DNA of 64,000 nucleotides from Prevotella sp. UBA4330 (GCA_002394385.1 DGTS01000033.1:1-64000); one strand, 5' to 3'; positions 50,927 through 59,560 are shown, numbered from the stretch's first letter. The notes: generated by a model from the sequence alone, not told the origin. A program made the numbers and translations.

Positions 50927-51766
50927 TTATTTAAGGGTAAGTGTTTTATATTTGTATTTCAGTTTATAGTATGCAAATTTCAGCGGCGAGCCGTATCCCA
51001 GCGACGAAAGCATTTCGTAGCGTTTCTTGTTGGCCTGCCATACGCTCTGTAGTTTGCCCAGTTTCTCCCATGCGATGCCTTTCTTGCCGCCCACCGCTCC
51101 GAAGGTGTTTCCGTCGTGCTGCCTGTAAAGAATGGTCTGAGTCATCAGCGCTTCTGCCTTGCCTCCGTTTTTAAGCACGCAGAGAGTGAGCCATTCGTCG
51201 TGCATGTTGGCCAGCGGGGCGGGATAGACCACAGACTCTTTAGCCTTATTGTTGAACATCATGGTGCAACCCGTGGTGAAAGGTGTCGCAGCACAGTCGG
51301 CAAAGGTGTGCAGGAACTGTGGATGAATGCCAGCGTAGTTGAAAAACGACGGCGCTGTCATCTTCAAGTCCTTGTCAACTACCTGCAGGTCGGTGAACGC
51401 TACGAGTGGCTTGTCATGCCATTGCTTTTCCAGATTCTCCATAAAAGCACGGGTCCGAGCCACTTTCTCTGGCAGCCATACGTCGTCCTGGTCGCAGAAC
51501 ATGTAGTAGTCGGCATCAACGGCAAAGAGCATCTTGAAGAAGTTCGCCTTTGCTCCGTTGCCGCCGGGGAAGTCCATCACCACGATGTTCTCATGTGCCT
51601 CGGCATATCGGGCGATTATTTCCTGAGTGCCGTCTTTCGAGCCGTCGTCATGAATATAAAGAGTCCAGTCGCTGTCGGTCTGTGCCAACAGAGAATCTAT
51701 TTGCTCGGCAACATATCGCTCGCCGTTGTAGGTTGCCATCAGAATGGCAGTCTTCTTGTCGCTCAT
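50927..51766 (-). CDS. GT2 glycosyltransferase
   Basis: A 279-residue GT-A enzyme: LMATYNGERYVAEQIDSLL, HDDGSKDGT and the metal motif FCDQDDVWLP (90-99). This start and DQDDVW are typical of rhamnosyl- or galactosyltransferases of O-antigen and capsule loci. Soluble or peripheral. Nine bases upstream of the wzz gene within the operon. Donor and linkage unknown. Confidence 0.87.
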   Translation of the reverse strand: MSDKKTAILMATYNGERYVAEQIDSLLAQTDSDWTLYIHDDGSKDGTQEIIARYAEAHENIVVMDFPGGNGAKANFFKMLFAVDADYYMFCDQDDVWLPEKVARTRAFMENLEKQWHDKPLVAFTDLQVVDKDLKMTAPSFFNYAGIHPQFLHTFADCAATPFTTGCTMMFNNKAKESVVYPAPLANMHDEWLTLCVLKNGGKAEALMTQTILYRQHDGNTFGAVGGKKGIAWEKLGKLQSVWQANKKRYEMLSSLGYGSPLKFAYYKLKYKYKTLTLK

Positions 51767-51784
51767 AGATGTTCTCTTTCCTCC

Positions 51785-53146
51785 TTATTCTTTCCAGATT
51801 CCTCTGGCTGTCTTGTTCAGTATCTTGCTGAACTGTATCTTGTTGACAATGAGTCCCGGAATGTTTACCAGAATCATCACCGCCACAATGCTGTAAATGC
51901 TCTTATATATTGAGGTGCTCACTATTGCCAGCGGTATGAAGAGCAGTGCCGCAGCCACTGTCATTATCATCTGAAGCCGCAAAGCCCCGAAGCCGTTGAG
52001 GAAATTGGAGTAACTCATGCTGTAAATGAGCACGTTCACATAAACGGCAACCATCACTGTGAGGAGCAATGGTATTTCGACCTTTTTGCCCACAGACATC
52101 TCAATCCACAGATGATAGACAAAGCCCGAGGCAATGGTCATAACGACCGTGAGTGTGGTGAGCAGCACCATCATTATGTTCAGACGATGCTTTGAACGGC
52201 GTATCCATTCGTAGTCGTTGCGCTCGAAAGCATCTGTCGTTGCCGACCAGTATGGCGTGCAGATGATGGAGAATGCCAGCAGCACGATGGTGAAATAGCG
52301 GTAAACTATCTGGTATGGTGTCACCAGTGCCGGTGTCAGCAATTTCGAGATGAGCAGGTTTGATGTCCAGAAGAGCAGTACACTGGCTATCTGGAGCAAG
52401 AAGAACTTCACCCCGAGGTTGAACACCTCCTTTATCGTCGCCATGTTGAACGCCTTGTACGACGGTGCCAGTTCGCGGTACTTATAGAAAAACGTGTAGG
52501 GATAAGCCACAAGATATACCACGAGGGGCGACATGGTGTAGATGATGGCAATGTGCATCAGCGAGTGACTGCCGCTTCGGTAAACCCAATATGTGAGCAG
52601 CAGAGCCAGTGTCTGTCCGCACGTCACCAGCAGGTTGTTCACCACGGGCAGTTGCAGTCCCATGTAGAAGTTGCCGATGAACTTGAAGATGAACGTGGAA
52701 GAGACGAACAGCAGTGCCACGATGATGACATTGTCGAGGTCGGTTATTATCGAGTTGTTAACATTCAGGATGGAATAGACATTGCATATCTTTATCAGAA
52801 ACACAAGCAGCAACGTCACGGGAATGATGATGAAGATGAGCATGAAGAAAGTGCTCGACACCATTTCGCGAGCCTTCTCCTTGTCGTCGTGTGCAAGATA
52901 GGTGGCCAGTTTGTTGCGCAGGCCGTTGCCAAGGCCGATGTCAAACTGGTTTATCCATACCAGTATTGAACTGATAGTGAGCCAAACGCCGTTCTTATAG
53001 TCGCCAAGACAGTTCAGAGTGATGGGAACAAGGAGAAACTCGACAAGTCCAGACCATCCCTTAACAAGGAAAGACAAGATGATGTTCTTTCTTATTAAGG
53101 AGGTACGCTTGCTGGAAATGTTTATGTCTTTTTCTTTCTCGTTCAT
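51785..53146 (-). CDS. Polysaccharide flippase (Wzx-like)
   Basis: A 453-residue membrane protein with about 12-14 helices of the MOP/Wzx superfamily: NIILSFLVKGWSGLVEFLLVP at residues 21-41 and a paired, two-lobed helix pattern. It flips the undecaprenyl-linked repeat unit to the periplasm for polymerisation by the Wzz-Wzy fusion. Only flippase in the locus. Confidence 0.87.
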   Translation of the reverse strand: MNEKEKDINISSKRTSLIRKNIILSFLVKGWSGLVEFLLVPITLNCLGDYKNGVWLTISSILVWINQFDIGLGNGLRNKLATYLAHDDKEKAREMVSSTFFMLIFIIIPVTLLLVFLIKICNVYSILNVNNSIITDLDNVIIVALLFVSSTFIFKFIGNFYMGLQLPVVNNLLVTCGQTLALLLTYWVYRSGSHSLMHIAIIYTMSPLVVYLVAYPYTFFYKYRELAPSYKAFNMATIKEVFNLGVKFFLLQIASVLLFWTSNLLISKLLTPALVTPYQIVYRYFTIVLLAFSIICTPYWSATTDAFERNDYEWIRRSKHRLNIMMVLLTTLTVVMTIASGFVYHLWIEMSVGKKVEIPLLLTVMVAVYVNVLIYSMSYSNFLNGFGALRLQMIMTVAAALLFIPLAIVSTSIYKSIYSIVAVMILVNIPGLIVNKIQFSKILNKTARGIWKE

Positions 53147-53173
53147 GTACCTTCTTCCTCCTTTGCCTTATTC

Positions 53174-54013
53174 TTATTGCTTGTTGCGCAGCATGTGCTG
53201 GTAGGTGAATGTACGCAGCCTGTTGGGGAAGACATATTGCACGAGGCCTCTCACTATGCCGTTATACACAAGGCGCGGATAGGTGATGATGCCTTCGCGG
53301 CGCATGTACTTGAAAATCTCCATGTGGTCCTTGTAGTAGTTGCCGCCGCTGCGACGTGCAAACTGGCTTCTGCCCGAACGGACGTTCACCACCACCTCTG
53401 GTATGTTGCGGAACTTGCAGCCTGCCTTTATCATGCGGGCCCACAGATAATAGTCCTCCTGACGGTACTTGTTGTTGTAGTTGCCCGCTTTCAGCAGGTC
53501 CGACTTCTTGAAAATCACCGTGACGTGGTTTACGCCGCAACGCGACTTCATGAAGTTCTTTATCCCAGTGTCGTCAAGCGGCAGCACGCGCTTGTCCATG
53601 ATGTTGTCGGGAGTGCCCTCAAACTCGGTTATCATTCCGCCGACAATGCTCAGCGCCGGGTCTTCGTCGAAGCATTTCATCTGCTTCTCGAAGCGGTAGG
53701 GCAGTGCAAGGTCGTCGGCATCCATGCGTGCAATGTAGTCGTAGCGGCAGTTCTCCACAGCCAGTCGCAGTGATGCTCCCAGTCCGTGGTTCTCCTTCTG
53801 TGGCAGGAAAATGAGGTCTATCCCCTCCTGCAGTGCCTCGCGCTTGATGTCCTCGATGACCTTCACGCACTCGTCGCTTATCGGTCCGTCGCCAACAATG
53901 ACAATCTCGCTGGGCTTCAGTGTTTGGTATATGACACTCTTCAACGCATCCCCCAGATACTCCGGGGCATCGTTCTTATAGACTGCCATTGCCACAGAAA
54001 ATGCCTTTGCCAT
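53174..54013 (-). CDS. GT2 glycosyltransferase
   Basis: A 279-residue GT-A enzyme: VAMAVYKNDAPEYLGDAL, VIVGDGPIS, the metal motif RMDADDLALP (96-105) and a QEDYYLW catalytic-base segment. Resembles capsule galactosyltransferases and hexosyltransferases. Follows the Wza-like gene by 6 bases in the operon. Confidence 0.87.
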   Translation of the reverse strand: MAKAFSVAMAVYKNDAPEYLGDALKSVIYQTLKPSEIVIVGDGPISDECVKVIEDIKREALQEGIDLIFLPQKENHGLGASLRLAVENCRYDYIARMDADDLALPYRFEKQMKCFDEDPALSIVGGMITEFEGTPDNIMDKRVLPLDDTGIKNFMKSRCGVNHVTVIFKKSDLLKAGNYNNKYRQEDYYLWARMIKAGCKFRNIPEVVVNVRSGRSQFARRSGGNYYKDHMEIFKYMRREGIITYPRLVYNGIVRGLVQYVFPNRLRTFTYQHMLRNKQ

Positions 54014-54019
54014 AACGCT

Positions 54020-56542
54020 TTACTTTATTATGTTAGCCAATGTCGCGATGATGGTGGCGAACGATGCCACACTCGAAGCGATGGAGAGAGTTTGTGCAAG
54101 CATACGCGGGTCGCGCTCTGCCTTGCTCGGCACGAATATCTCGCAGCCAGGCTCGGGCTTGGCGTTGTGTGCCACGCGCGCCACCTTGCCGTTCATATAT
54201 ATAATAAAGGTGTGACTCTTCTTTGCGCGGTTGCCCCAGCCGCCGGCCTGGTCGATGTAGTAGCCTGCCTTCTTGCCTTTTTGGTAGCCCACGGTGTTGG
54301 GGTACATCACGTCGCCGCTTATCTTCACCGTACTGGTGTATTGCGGCACGATGAGGCGGTCGCCCTCGCGCAGCACCACGTCCTCGTCGCATCCTGGCTG
54401 TGCCAGAGCCTTGTCGAGTTCGATACCGACATAGTAAACATCGCCGATGTCAATCTTCTTGACGTCGATGGTGTCCTTGCTTCCGCTCTGTGTCTTGGCC
54501 ATCTTCAGCAGCGACTCGGTGCGCATGCGCTCTTCTGGTGTGAAGCGGCGCTCCAGTCGGGCACCCTTGGTGTAGGCACGGTCGTTAACACCGCCTGCCG
54601 CCTTGATGATGTCGCTCAGTCGTTGGTTCTTGCGCTCCAGTGTGTAGGTGCCGCTGAACATCACCTCTCCCTCCACGACAACGTTCTGCTGCTGATAGAA
54701 TCCGGGACTCTTGCGCACATACACCTCGTCAAAAGGCATCAGCGTGAATCCTGGTTCGCCGTCGATGACGAAGCCGTCTTTCAGTGAGAAACTATATGTG
54801 CGTGCTATGATTGAGTCGGTCTGGAATGCCTTGGGGTTGCTCACGCGGCGAGCCACATCCACCTTCACCATAGATGCCGTCTGCTTCAGACCGCCCGCCT
54901 GCAGCACGAAGTCCTCAAGTGTCTCGTTGTCAGCGTATTTGTAAACGCCAGGATACTGCACCTCGCCATGTATGGTGATGGTCTGTTCCTCCATCATCTC
55001 CTGTTTGGTAGGTATGAAGAGCACGTCGTTAGGCTTCAGTGCTATGTCGGGCACAGTGCCTTTCATTATTCCGTCAACATCGACGGCAATCACTTGCAGC
55101 GTGCGGTCTTCCTTCATGCGGTGCATCACGGCGTGAGCGGTGAAAGCCTCCTCGGTGACACCCTCGCAACTCTCAAGCAACTCGCGCACTGTGGTGATGT
55201 TGCCGCCCACCTGATACATGCCAGGGCGGAACACGGCTCCCTTCACCTCTACCATGTTAGAGAATCGCGGCAGGATAGAGTCAACGCTCACCGAGTCTTC
55301 GTCGGCAAGGTGGAACGAACTCATGTCGAACTCGTCAACGTTATAAACCGAGAACTCGCGGCCCGTCTTGCGCACCAGTCTCACCGACTTGGTGTAGGCG
55401 TCGCCGGTGAATCCTCCGGCATATTTCAGCAGCGTGCCGACACTCTCGTTGCGGCGCATTTCGTAGAACATCGGGCGTTTCACCTTACCCGTGATGTTCA
55501 CCAGACAGTCGTACGGACCAACAACGATGACATCGTTCTCGGCCAGACGCACATTGCCCGTGAGTTTTCCGTTAAGGATGTAGTCGTAGATGTCAACCGT
55601 CGATATGAGTTGACTGTTTCTGTAAACCTTGATGTTACGCAGCGTACCGAGGTCGTTCACACCGCCAGCCATATAGAGCGCATGGAAAACCGAGGCAAAT
55701 GCCGACAGCGTGTAGGTGCCAGGAGCCTTCACCTCGCCCATCACGTTCACCATGATGGTGCGTGTCTGGCCCACGGTGAGCCTTATCTGGCTGCTGCTGT
55801 AGCGCGAACCCAGCGTAGAGCGCAGTTGCGCATTGGCCTGTGCCACAGTCATTCCTGCCACCTGCACAGGTCCGAATCCCTCTATAGTCACCGTTCCGTC
55901 GGGGCTCACGGTGCTCTGAACAGTCTTCTGCGAAGCACCGTAAATGTCAATGAACACAGCGTCGCCAGGCCCCAGACGGTAGTTCTGCGGTGTAGCGATG
56001 TTCATGTTTGGCTCGAAGGTGAGCATCTTGTTGTTGAAGATGTCGCGTCCGAACACCTTGCGCTTGCCGCTCTCCTCGTAGAGCATTTCGAGAGAGTCGG
56101 GCAGCATGTAACCCAACTGGTCGTTGATGGTCACAAAGTCCTCGTCCGCCTCGTCATAGGTATGGCGAGCCTCGCGTGCACTCTGCATCCTCTGCGATGT
56201 GCCGCGCTGCGCCTCCAGACGTTTCTTCTGCATCTCCCGTGCATTCTGTTCCTTAGTGTCGCCGTTGTTCACGCGCATTCGCGAGGTGACACTGGTGCCG
56301 TCGTCAACGGTTCCCAGTCCCTGGTTTTTCTGCATGCGGTCGACGGTGTTCTTCACGCGGCGTATCTGGTTGATGTCAACACCACGCTGCATCAGTTTCG
56401 TTACAATCTGTGCCTGAGAAGTTCCCTTCTCATATTCTCTTGCCACGAACTGCATAACCTGCTCGTCGGTCATCGACGACTGGGCAAATGTCCCTATAGA
56501 ACACAAGCCCAGCAAGAATGCTATAATCAGTAATTTCTTCAT
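54020..56542 (-). CDS. Wza-like polysaccharide export protein with six SLBB repeats
   Basis: An 840-residue protein with a Sec signal peptide and no lipobox. After a charged coiled region comes the polysaccharide export domain (YRLGPGDAVFIDIYG near residue 187). Six SLBB-type beta-grasp repeats follow, each opening like GEVKAPGTYTL (also GKVKRPMFYEM, GAVFRPGMYQV, GEVQYPGVYKY, GEVMFSGTYTL, GDVMYPNTVGY). The C-terminus is a hydrophobic helix. Canonical E. coli Wza has about 380 residues and fewer such repeats, so this makes a much taller channel. No Wzc kinase is encoded nearby. Confidence 0.87.
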   Translation of the reverse strand: MKKLLIIAFLLGLCSIGTFAQSSMTDEQVMQFVAREYEKGTSQAQIVTKLMQRGVDINQIRRVKNTVDRMQKNQGLGTVDDGTSVTSRMRVNNGDTKEQNAREMQKKRLEAQRGTSQRMQSAREARHTYDEADEDFVTINDQLGYMLPDSLEMLYEESGKRKVFGRDIFNNKMLTFEPNMNIATPQNYRLGPGDAVFIDIYGASQKTVQSTVSPDGTVTIEGFGPVQVAGMTVAQANAQLRSTLGSRYSSSQIRLTVGQTRTIMVNVMGEVKAPGTYTLSAFASVFHALYMAGGVNDLGTLRNIKVYRNSQLISTVDIYDYILNGKLTGNVRLAENDVIVVGPYDCLVNITGKVKRPMFYEMRRNESVGTLLKYAGGFTGDAYTKSVRLVRKTGREFSVYNVDEFDMSSFHLADEDSVSVDSILPRFSNMVEVKGAVFRPGMYQVGGNITTVRELLESCEGVTEEAFTAHAVMHRMKEDRTLQVIAVDVDGIMKGTVPDIALKPNDVLFIPTKQEMMEEQTITIHGEVQYPGVYKYADNETLEDFVLQAGGLKQTASMVKVDVARRVSNPKAFQTDSIIARTYSFSLKDGFVIDGEPGFTLMPFDEVYVRKSPGFYQQQNVVVEGEVMFSGTYTLERKNQRLSDIIKAAGGVNDRAYTKGARLERRFTPEERMRTESLLKMAKTQSGSKDTIDVKKIDIGDVYYVGIELDKALAQPGCDEDVVLREGDRLIVPQYTSTVKISGDVMYPNTVGYQKGKKAGYYIDQAGGWGNRAKKSHTFIIYMNGKVARVAHNAKPEPGCEIFVPSKAERDPRMLAQTLSIASSVASFATIIATLANIIK

Positions 56543-56589
56543 AATATCTAATATCTGTTCAGAGATTAGTACCTTCTAACTTCTACCTC

Positions 56590-57225
56590 CTAAAACTTTT
56601 TCCCACTCACTATGCTCAGCGCCGTGTTCGCCATTATCTTGAAGTCGCCCATGAGCGAGCGTGTCTCAAGATAGTGAATGTCCATGTCGAGGCGTTTCAG
56701 CATCTTCTCCATGGTGTCGGTATATCCGTTATAGAGCGTCGCCTCGGAGGTTAGTCCTGGGCGCATCTCGTAGATGATAGGGTAGCGGCTGTCGTGCTCC
56801 ATTATCTTCTCGATGAAGAACTGTCGCTCGGGGCGCGGTCCCACGATAGACATGTCGCCGCAAAGCACGTTCCACAGTTGAGGCAGTTCGTCGAGATGAT
56901 GGTCGCGAAGAAAGCGCTCAAGGTCGGTAGATGCCGCCCCCTCGGTGTGAGGCACCAACTGCGGACCGTCCTTCTCCGAGTCCTTGCTCATGGTGCGGAA
57001 CTTATATATGGTGAACGGCTTGCCGTCCTTGCCAATCCTTTCCTGACTGAAGATTGCAGGTCCGTTGTGCTGCAATTTCAGCATTACGATAAGTACCAGA
57101 ATGAGAGGCCATAGAAATAACAATGCTGTTGCCGACCCAGTGATGTCGATTATCCGCTTTACGGCTCGCTGAGTCGCATTCATCGCATCGTGGCTTTCGG
57201 GCGCGTTGTTTTCTTTTCGGTTCAT
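56590..57225 (-). CDS. Monotopic sugar-phosphate transferase (initiating PGT)
   Basis: A 211-residue bacterial sugar transferase of the short PglC/WbaP-catalytic-domain type: one hydrophobic re-entrant helix (ALLFLWPLILVLIVML), KFRTMS, the catalytic DELPQLWNVLCGDMSIVGP (19 residues) and RPE. It loads the first sugar phosphate on undecaprenyl phosphate. An in-frame GTG five codons upstream is possible; the ATG at 57225 is preferred. First gene of the polysaccharide operon, with a promoter box at 57281. Confidence 0.92.
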   Translation of the reverse strand: MNRKENNAPESHDAMNATQRAVKRIIDITGSATALLFLWPLILVLIVMLKLQHNGPAIFSQERIGKDGKPFTIYKFRTMSKDSEKDGPQLVPHTEGAASTDLERFLRDHHLDELPQLWNVLCGDMSIVGPRPERQFFIEKIMEHDSRYPIIYEMRPGLTSEATLYNGYTDTMEKMLKRLDMDIHYLETRSLMGDFKIMANTALSIVSGKKF

Positions 57226-57280
57226 TTGATTACGTTGCACTTATCCTATATATAATAACACAATTTCCGTTAAAATGTTG

Positions 57281-57288
57281 CAAAGGTA
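57281..57288 (-). promoter_or_regulatory. -7 promoter box for the polysaccharide operon
   Basis: Minus-strand TACCTTTG, 55 bases before the ATG at 57225. A -33 TTTG is not clear. Confidence 0.6.
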
Positions 57289-57376
57289 CGCATATTTTTT
57301 TTATTAACATGACTAATGCAATTATTTTTGTTGTTATTGAGTGGATTATTGCCCGTTAGAGGATAGTCCGCAATTC

Positions 57377-57463
57377 AGTACGTGGCGTTCGGACTGCCAG
57401 TCCGAACATCACGTACTCACAGTCCGAACGTCACGTACTGGCAGTCCGAACGTCACGTACTGA
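57377..57463. repeat. 22-bp-period array, family 3 (4 units)
   Basis: AGTCCGAACGTCACGTACT-type units at 57399, 57421 and 57443, plus an inverse unit at 57377, all in register at 22 bp. Unrelated in sequence to families 1 and 2. Confidence 0.88.
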
Positions 57464-57504
57464 ATGAACTTTTCTGTGTTTGATGAAAAATAATTGCCTA
57501 ATTG

Positions 57505-57535
57505 TTTGCTTGTTCAGAAAAATTGTTTACCTTTG
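57505..57535 (+). promoter_or_regulatory. Promoter of ssrA
   Basis: TTTG at 57505-57508, spacer 19, TACCTTTG at 57528-57535: a consensus Bacteroidota promoter 15 bases before the mature tmRNA. Confidence 0.85.
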
Positions 57536-57550
57536 CCGCGCTAATACTCT

Positions 57551-57948
57551 GGGGTTGACTGGATTTGACAGCAGGCTGGAGTGGTACGTAAGCACGCGGA
57601 GCGTTGGCTGGTGGCTCCTAAATCCCAATGGTCATCAAATTTATCTGGCAACAACAACTATGCTCTCGCTGCCTAAACGAAGTACAGTAGTTTACTGGCT
57701 TAATTCCGTCACCAGGTGATGGAACGAGACATCGCTCAAAAGCCGTCGTCCCGAGGCTCTTTGGTTTAGCGGTGCAGCAAAATCGGGAATAGTCAGGCAA
57801 TGCCTCGGTTGCATGATGAAATTTAGAGGATAAGGCAGTGGTTGGTGGTCCAGGTCTTGCCGTTGCACGAAAACCGAAGGCTGGAATAAGCGTGTAGAAA
57901 GCGTATGGTTTCCCTGTTTGGACGCGGGTTCGACTCCCGCCAGCTCCA
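57551..57948 (+). ncRNA. ssrA: tmRNA (ssrA)
   Basis: A 398-base transfer-messenger RNA. The 5' end GGGGTTGACTGGATTTGACA pairs with the 3' end CAGCTCC to make the tRNA-Ala-like acceptor, and GGGTTCGACTCCC forms the T arm. The tag frame at 57647-57673 encodes GNNNYALAA, stop TAA at 57674-57676, matching the GxxNYALAA tags of Bacteroidota. CCA is not encoded after the discriminator A at 57948. It rescues stalled ribosomes and tags the products for proteolysis. Strong promoter and terminator flank it. Confidence 0.97.
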
Positions 57949-57953
57949 CTTCA

Positions 57954-57984
57954 AGAAGCGCACATTTGATGTGCGCTTCTTTTT
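57954..57984 (+). terminator. Intrinsic terminator of ssrA
   Basis: Perfect 12-bp stem AGAAGCGCACAT with loop TTG, then T-rich tract. Confidence 0.93.
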
Positions 57985-58101
57985 GTTTCCCTGTCGTTAG
58001 CCTCTTTTAGTCGCTTTGCTTTAGGCGATGTTCGGGATGCTAAATTATTGAAAATCTGCAAATAAATACTCTGAAAGAATGGCAGTGTGAAGAAAATTGG
58101 T

Positions 58102-58109
58102 TAGTTTTG
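58102..58109 (+). promoter_or_regulatory. -7 promoter box for the 58243 lipoprotein gene
   Basis: TAGTTTTG. The predicted start site falls just before the 27-bp inverted repeat at 58120. Confidence 0.5.
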
Positions 58110-58119
58110 CAGCGTCCAA

Positions 58120-58184
58120 GTAGGAGGTGACGTGTCCCACGTCACAACCCGTGATTATGTGACGTGGGACACGTCACCTCCTAC
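58120..58184. repeat. Perfect 27-bp inverted repeat in the 5' leader
   Basis: Arms 58120-58146 and 58158-58184 are exact reverse complements, loop of 11. Each arm contains the internal palindrome-like GTGACGTG...CACGTCAC. No T-tract follows. Confidence 0.92.
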
Positions 58185-58242
58185 TGCGAAACAGACAAAT
58201 AACTTTTAATTATATAGAAGTCGATAATATAAAGGAAATAAT

Positions 58243-59415
58243 ATGGGTGACAGAATATATAGATTCAGGCAGATGATGGTTACTGCCATCATGATAGTTT
58301 TCGGCCTAACGGTGCTGTCGGCATGTACCAAGGAAGACAGTCAGGACCGTGTAACGGCGATTTCAGATGCTGTGTGGTCGTTCAGTCAGGCAAATCCTGA
58401 CGGATTCACTCTTGACATACGCTCGATGTCGGTGCCAAAGGAGGGCATCGCTGTGAGTTATGCTGCCACGCAGGGCAGCCACTCGCGCGAGAAACTCGAC
58501 TTCGTGGTGAGGCATGCGCTGCAACACGACGGCTATGTGGGAGGCTGGCTGAACACGGAAAACGGCCTCTACTACTTTGACAGTACACGACTGTTTCCCG
58601 AAGATAAACTTGCCGACGCACTGAAGTTTGGAAAGGACAACGGACAGACTTCTGCATTCATCCTTTCTTTGCAGGCAGATGTTCCCATTGAGGGTAAGGT
58701 TGCAGAGATTGTGGAGCGCGGCACATTGCTCGTGGGAACGACTGGCGACTATCGTCCACTGTCTTTCTGCGAGCCAGAGACGGGGCGCTATTGGGGCTTC
58801 GGCATCGAGATGGCAGAGGAGATTGCCAGGCGGTTGGGCGTCGGTATCTCGTTTGTTAAGACCTCGTGGCCCACGCTTTCTAACGATGTGCTTTCAGACC
58901 CTCAGACGTTCGACTTTGCCATTGGCGGCATCACCATCACCGATGCCCGCCGCGAGACGATGCTGATGAGCGACGGCTATCTTGCCAACGGGAAGACTAT
59001 ATTGTGCCGTGCTGCTGACAGCGAGAAATATAAGTCGCTGGCAGACATTAACCGTCCCGAGGTTGTCGTTATGGTGAACCCCGGAGGACTGAACCAGAAG
59101 TTTGCCAACGAGAACCTGCCTAACGCAACCATCAAGGTGCATGACAAGAACGAGGAGATTCCCTCTCTTGTTGCTGAGGGACAGGCAGACGTGATGATAA
59201 CAGAGATAACCGAGGCTCCATACTATGTGAACAACGACAGCCGTCTTGCGGCACCTCTGCTCGACCAGCCGTTCACCCACGGCGAGATAGGTGTGCTGAT
59301 GCGCAAGGGGCAGGACGATGTGTTGCAGATGGTGAATGCTGTAATCAGTAAAATGAAGGAAGACGGTTCTCTCCGCCGTCTGCATGACAAATATGGACTC
59401 GTTTATGCTTTCTGA
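58243..59415 (+). CDS. Lipoprotein with a cyclohexadienyl dehydratase (PheC)-like domain
   Basis: A 390-residue lipoprotein (lipobox VLSAC, Cys28). Residues about 35-150 form a separate domain (NPDGFTLDIRS, GGWLNTENGLYYFDSTRLF) that I have only met in uncharacterised bacterial and phage-like proteins. Residues 150-390 are a periplasmic-binding-protein fold closest to PheC: GTTGDYRPLSF, TSWPTL, GGITIT, GYLANGKTI, VNPGGLNQKFANENL and ITEITEA. The residues I recall as catalytic in Pseudomonas PheC (Trp60, Lys100, Glu173) have counterparts Trp209, Lys251 and Glu324. It could convert prephenate/arogenate outside the cytoplasm, or be an ancestral-type amino acid sensor. Confidence 0.75.
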   Translation: MGDRIYRFRQMMVTAIMIVFGLTVLSACTKEDSQDRVTAISDAVWSFSQANPDGFTLDIRSMSVPKEGIAVSYAATQGSHSREKLDFVVRHALQHDGYVGGWLNTENGLYYFDSTRLFPEDKLADALKFGKDNGQTSAFILSLQADVPIEGKVAEIVERGTLLVGTTGDYRPLSFCEPETGRYWGFGIEMAEEIARRLGVGISFVKTSWPTLSNDVLSDPQTFDFAIGGITITDARRETMLMSDGYLANGKTILCRAADSEKYKSLADINRPEVVVMVNPGGLNQKFANENLPNATIKVHDKNEEIPSLVAEGQADVMITEITEAPYYVNNDSRLAAPLLDQPFTHGEIGVLMRKGQDDVLQMVNAVISKMKEDGSLRRLHDKYGLVYAF

Positions 59416-59472
59416 TTATTTTGTGCTTTGTCTCTAATTCATTATAATATGTATTTATTAGTGTTTTAGGGG

Positions 59473-59503
59473 TTTGATAATTGGGAATAACGTTGTATCT
59501 TTG
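59473..59503 (+). promoter_or_regulatory. Promoter of the first CotH gene
   Basis: TTTG at 59473-59476 and TATCTTTG at 59496-59503, spacer 19. Confidence 0.8.
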
Positions 59504-59517
59504 CAGCAAATTTGTAT

Positions 59518-59560
59518 GCCCGCCTAAGGCAGAGGTGTTATGTGACGCCTCGCAGAGGGC
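59518..59560 (+). other. Possible three-way-junction RNA in the CotH leader
   Basis: GCCC (59518-59521) pairs with GGGC (59557-59560). Inside lie GCC-TAA-GGC (59522-59530) and a six-pair stem, GAGGTG with CGCCTC (59532-59537 and 59546-59551). It begins about 8 bases after the likely start site. Base pairing checked by eye only. Confidence 0.35.

Larger units (their letters stand above)
57226..57550. other. Divergent intergenic region, 325 bp
   Basis: No gene seen. Contains the promoter of the polysaccharide operon, the family 3 22-bp array and the ssrA promoter. Confidence 0.8.

Noticed and set aside
54968..56533. 521-codon open frame on the plus strand
   Set aside because: It lies antisense to the Wza-like gene, which has clear domains; the encoded peptide is His/Val/Arg-rich with no motif. 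It is a codon-bias shadow.
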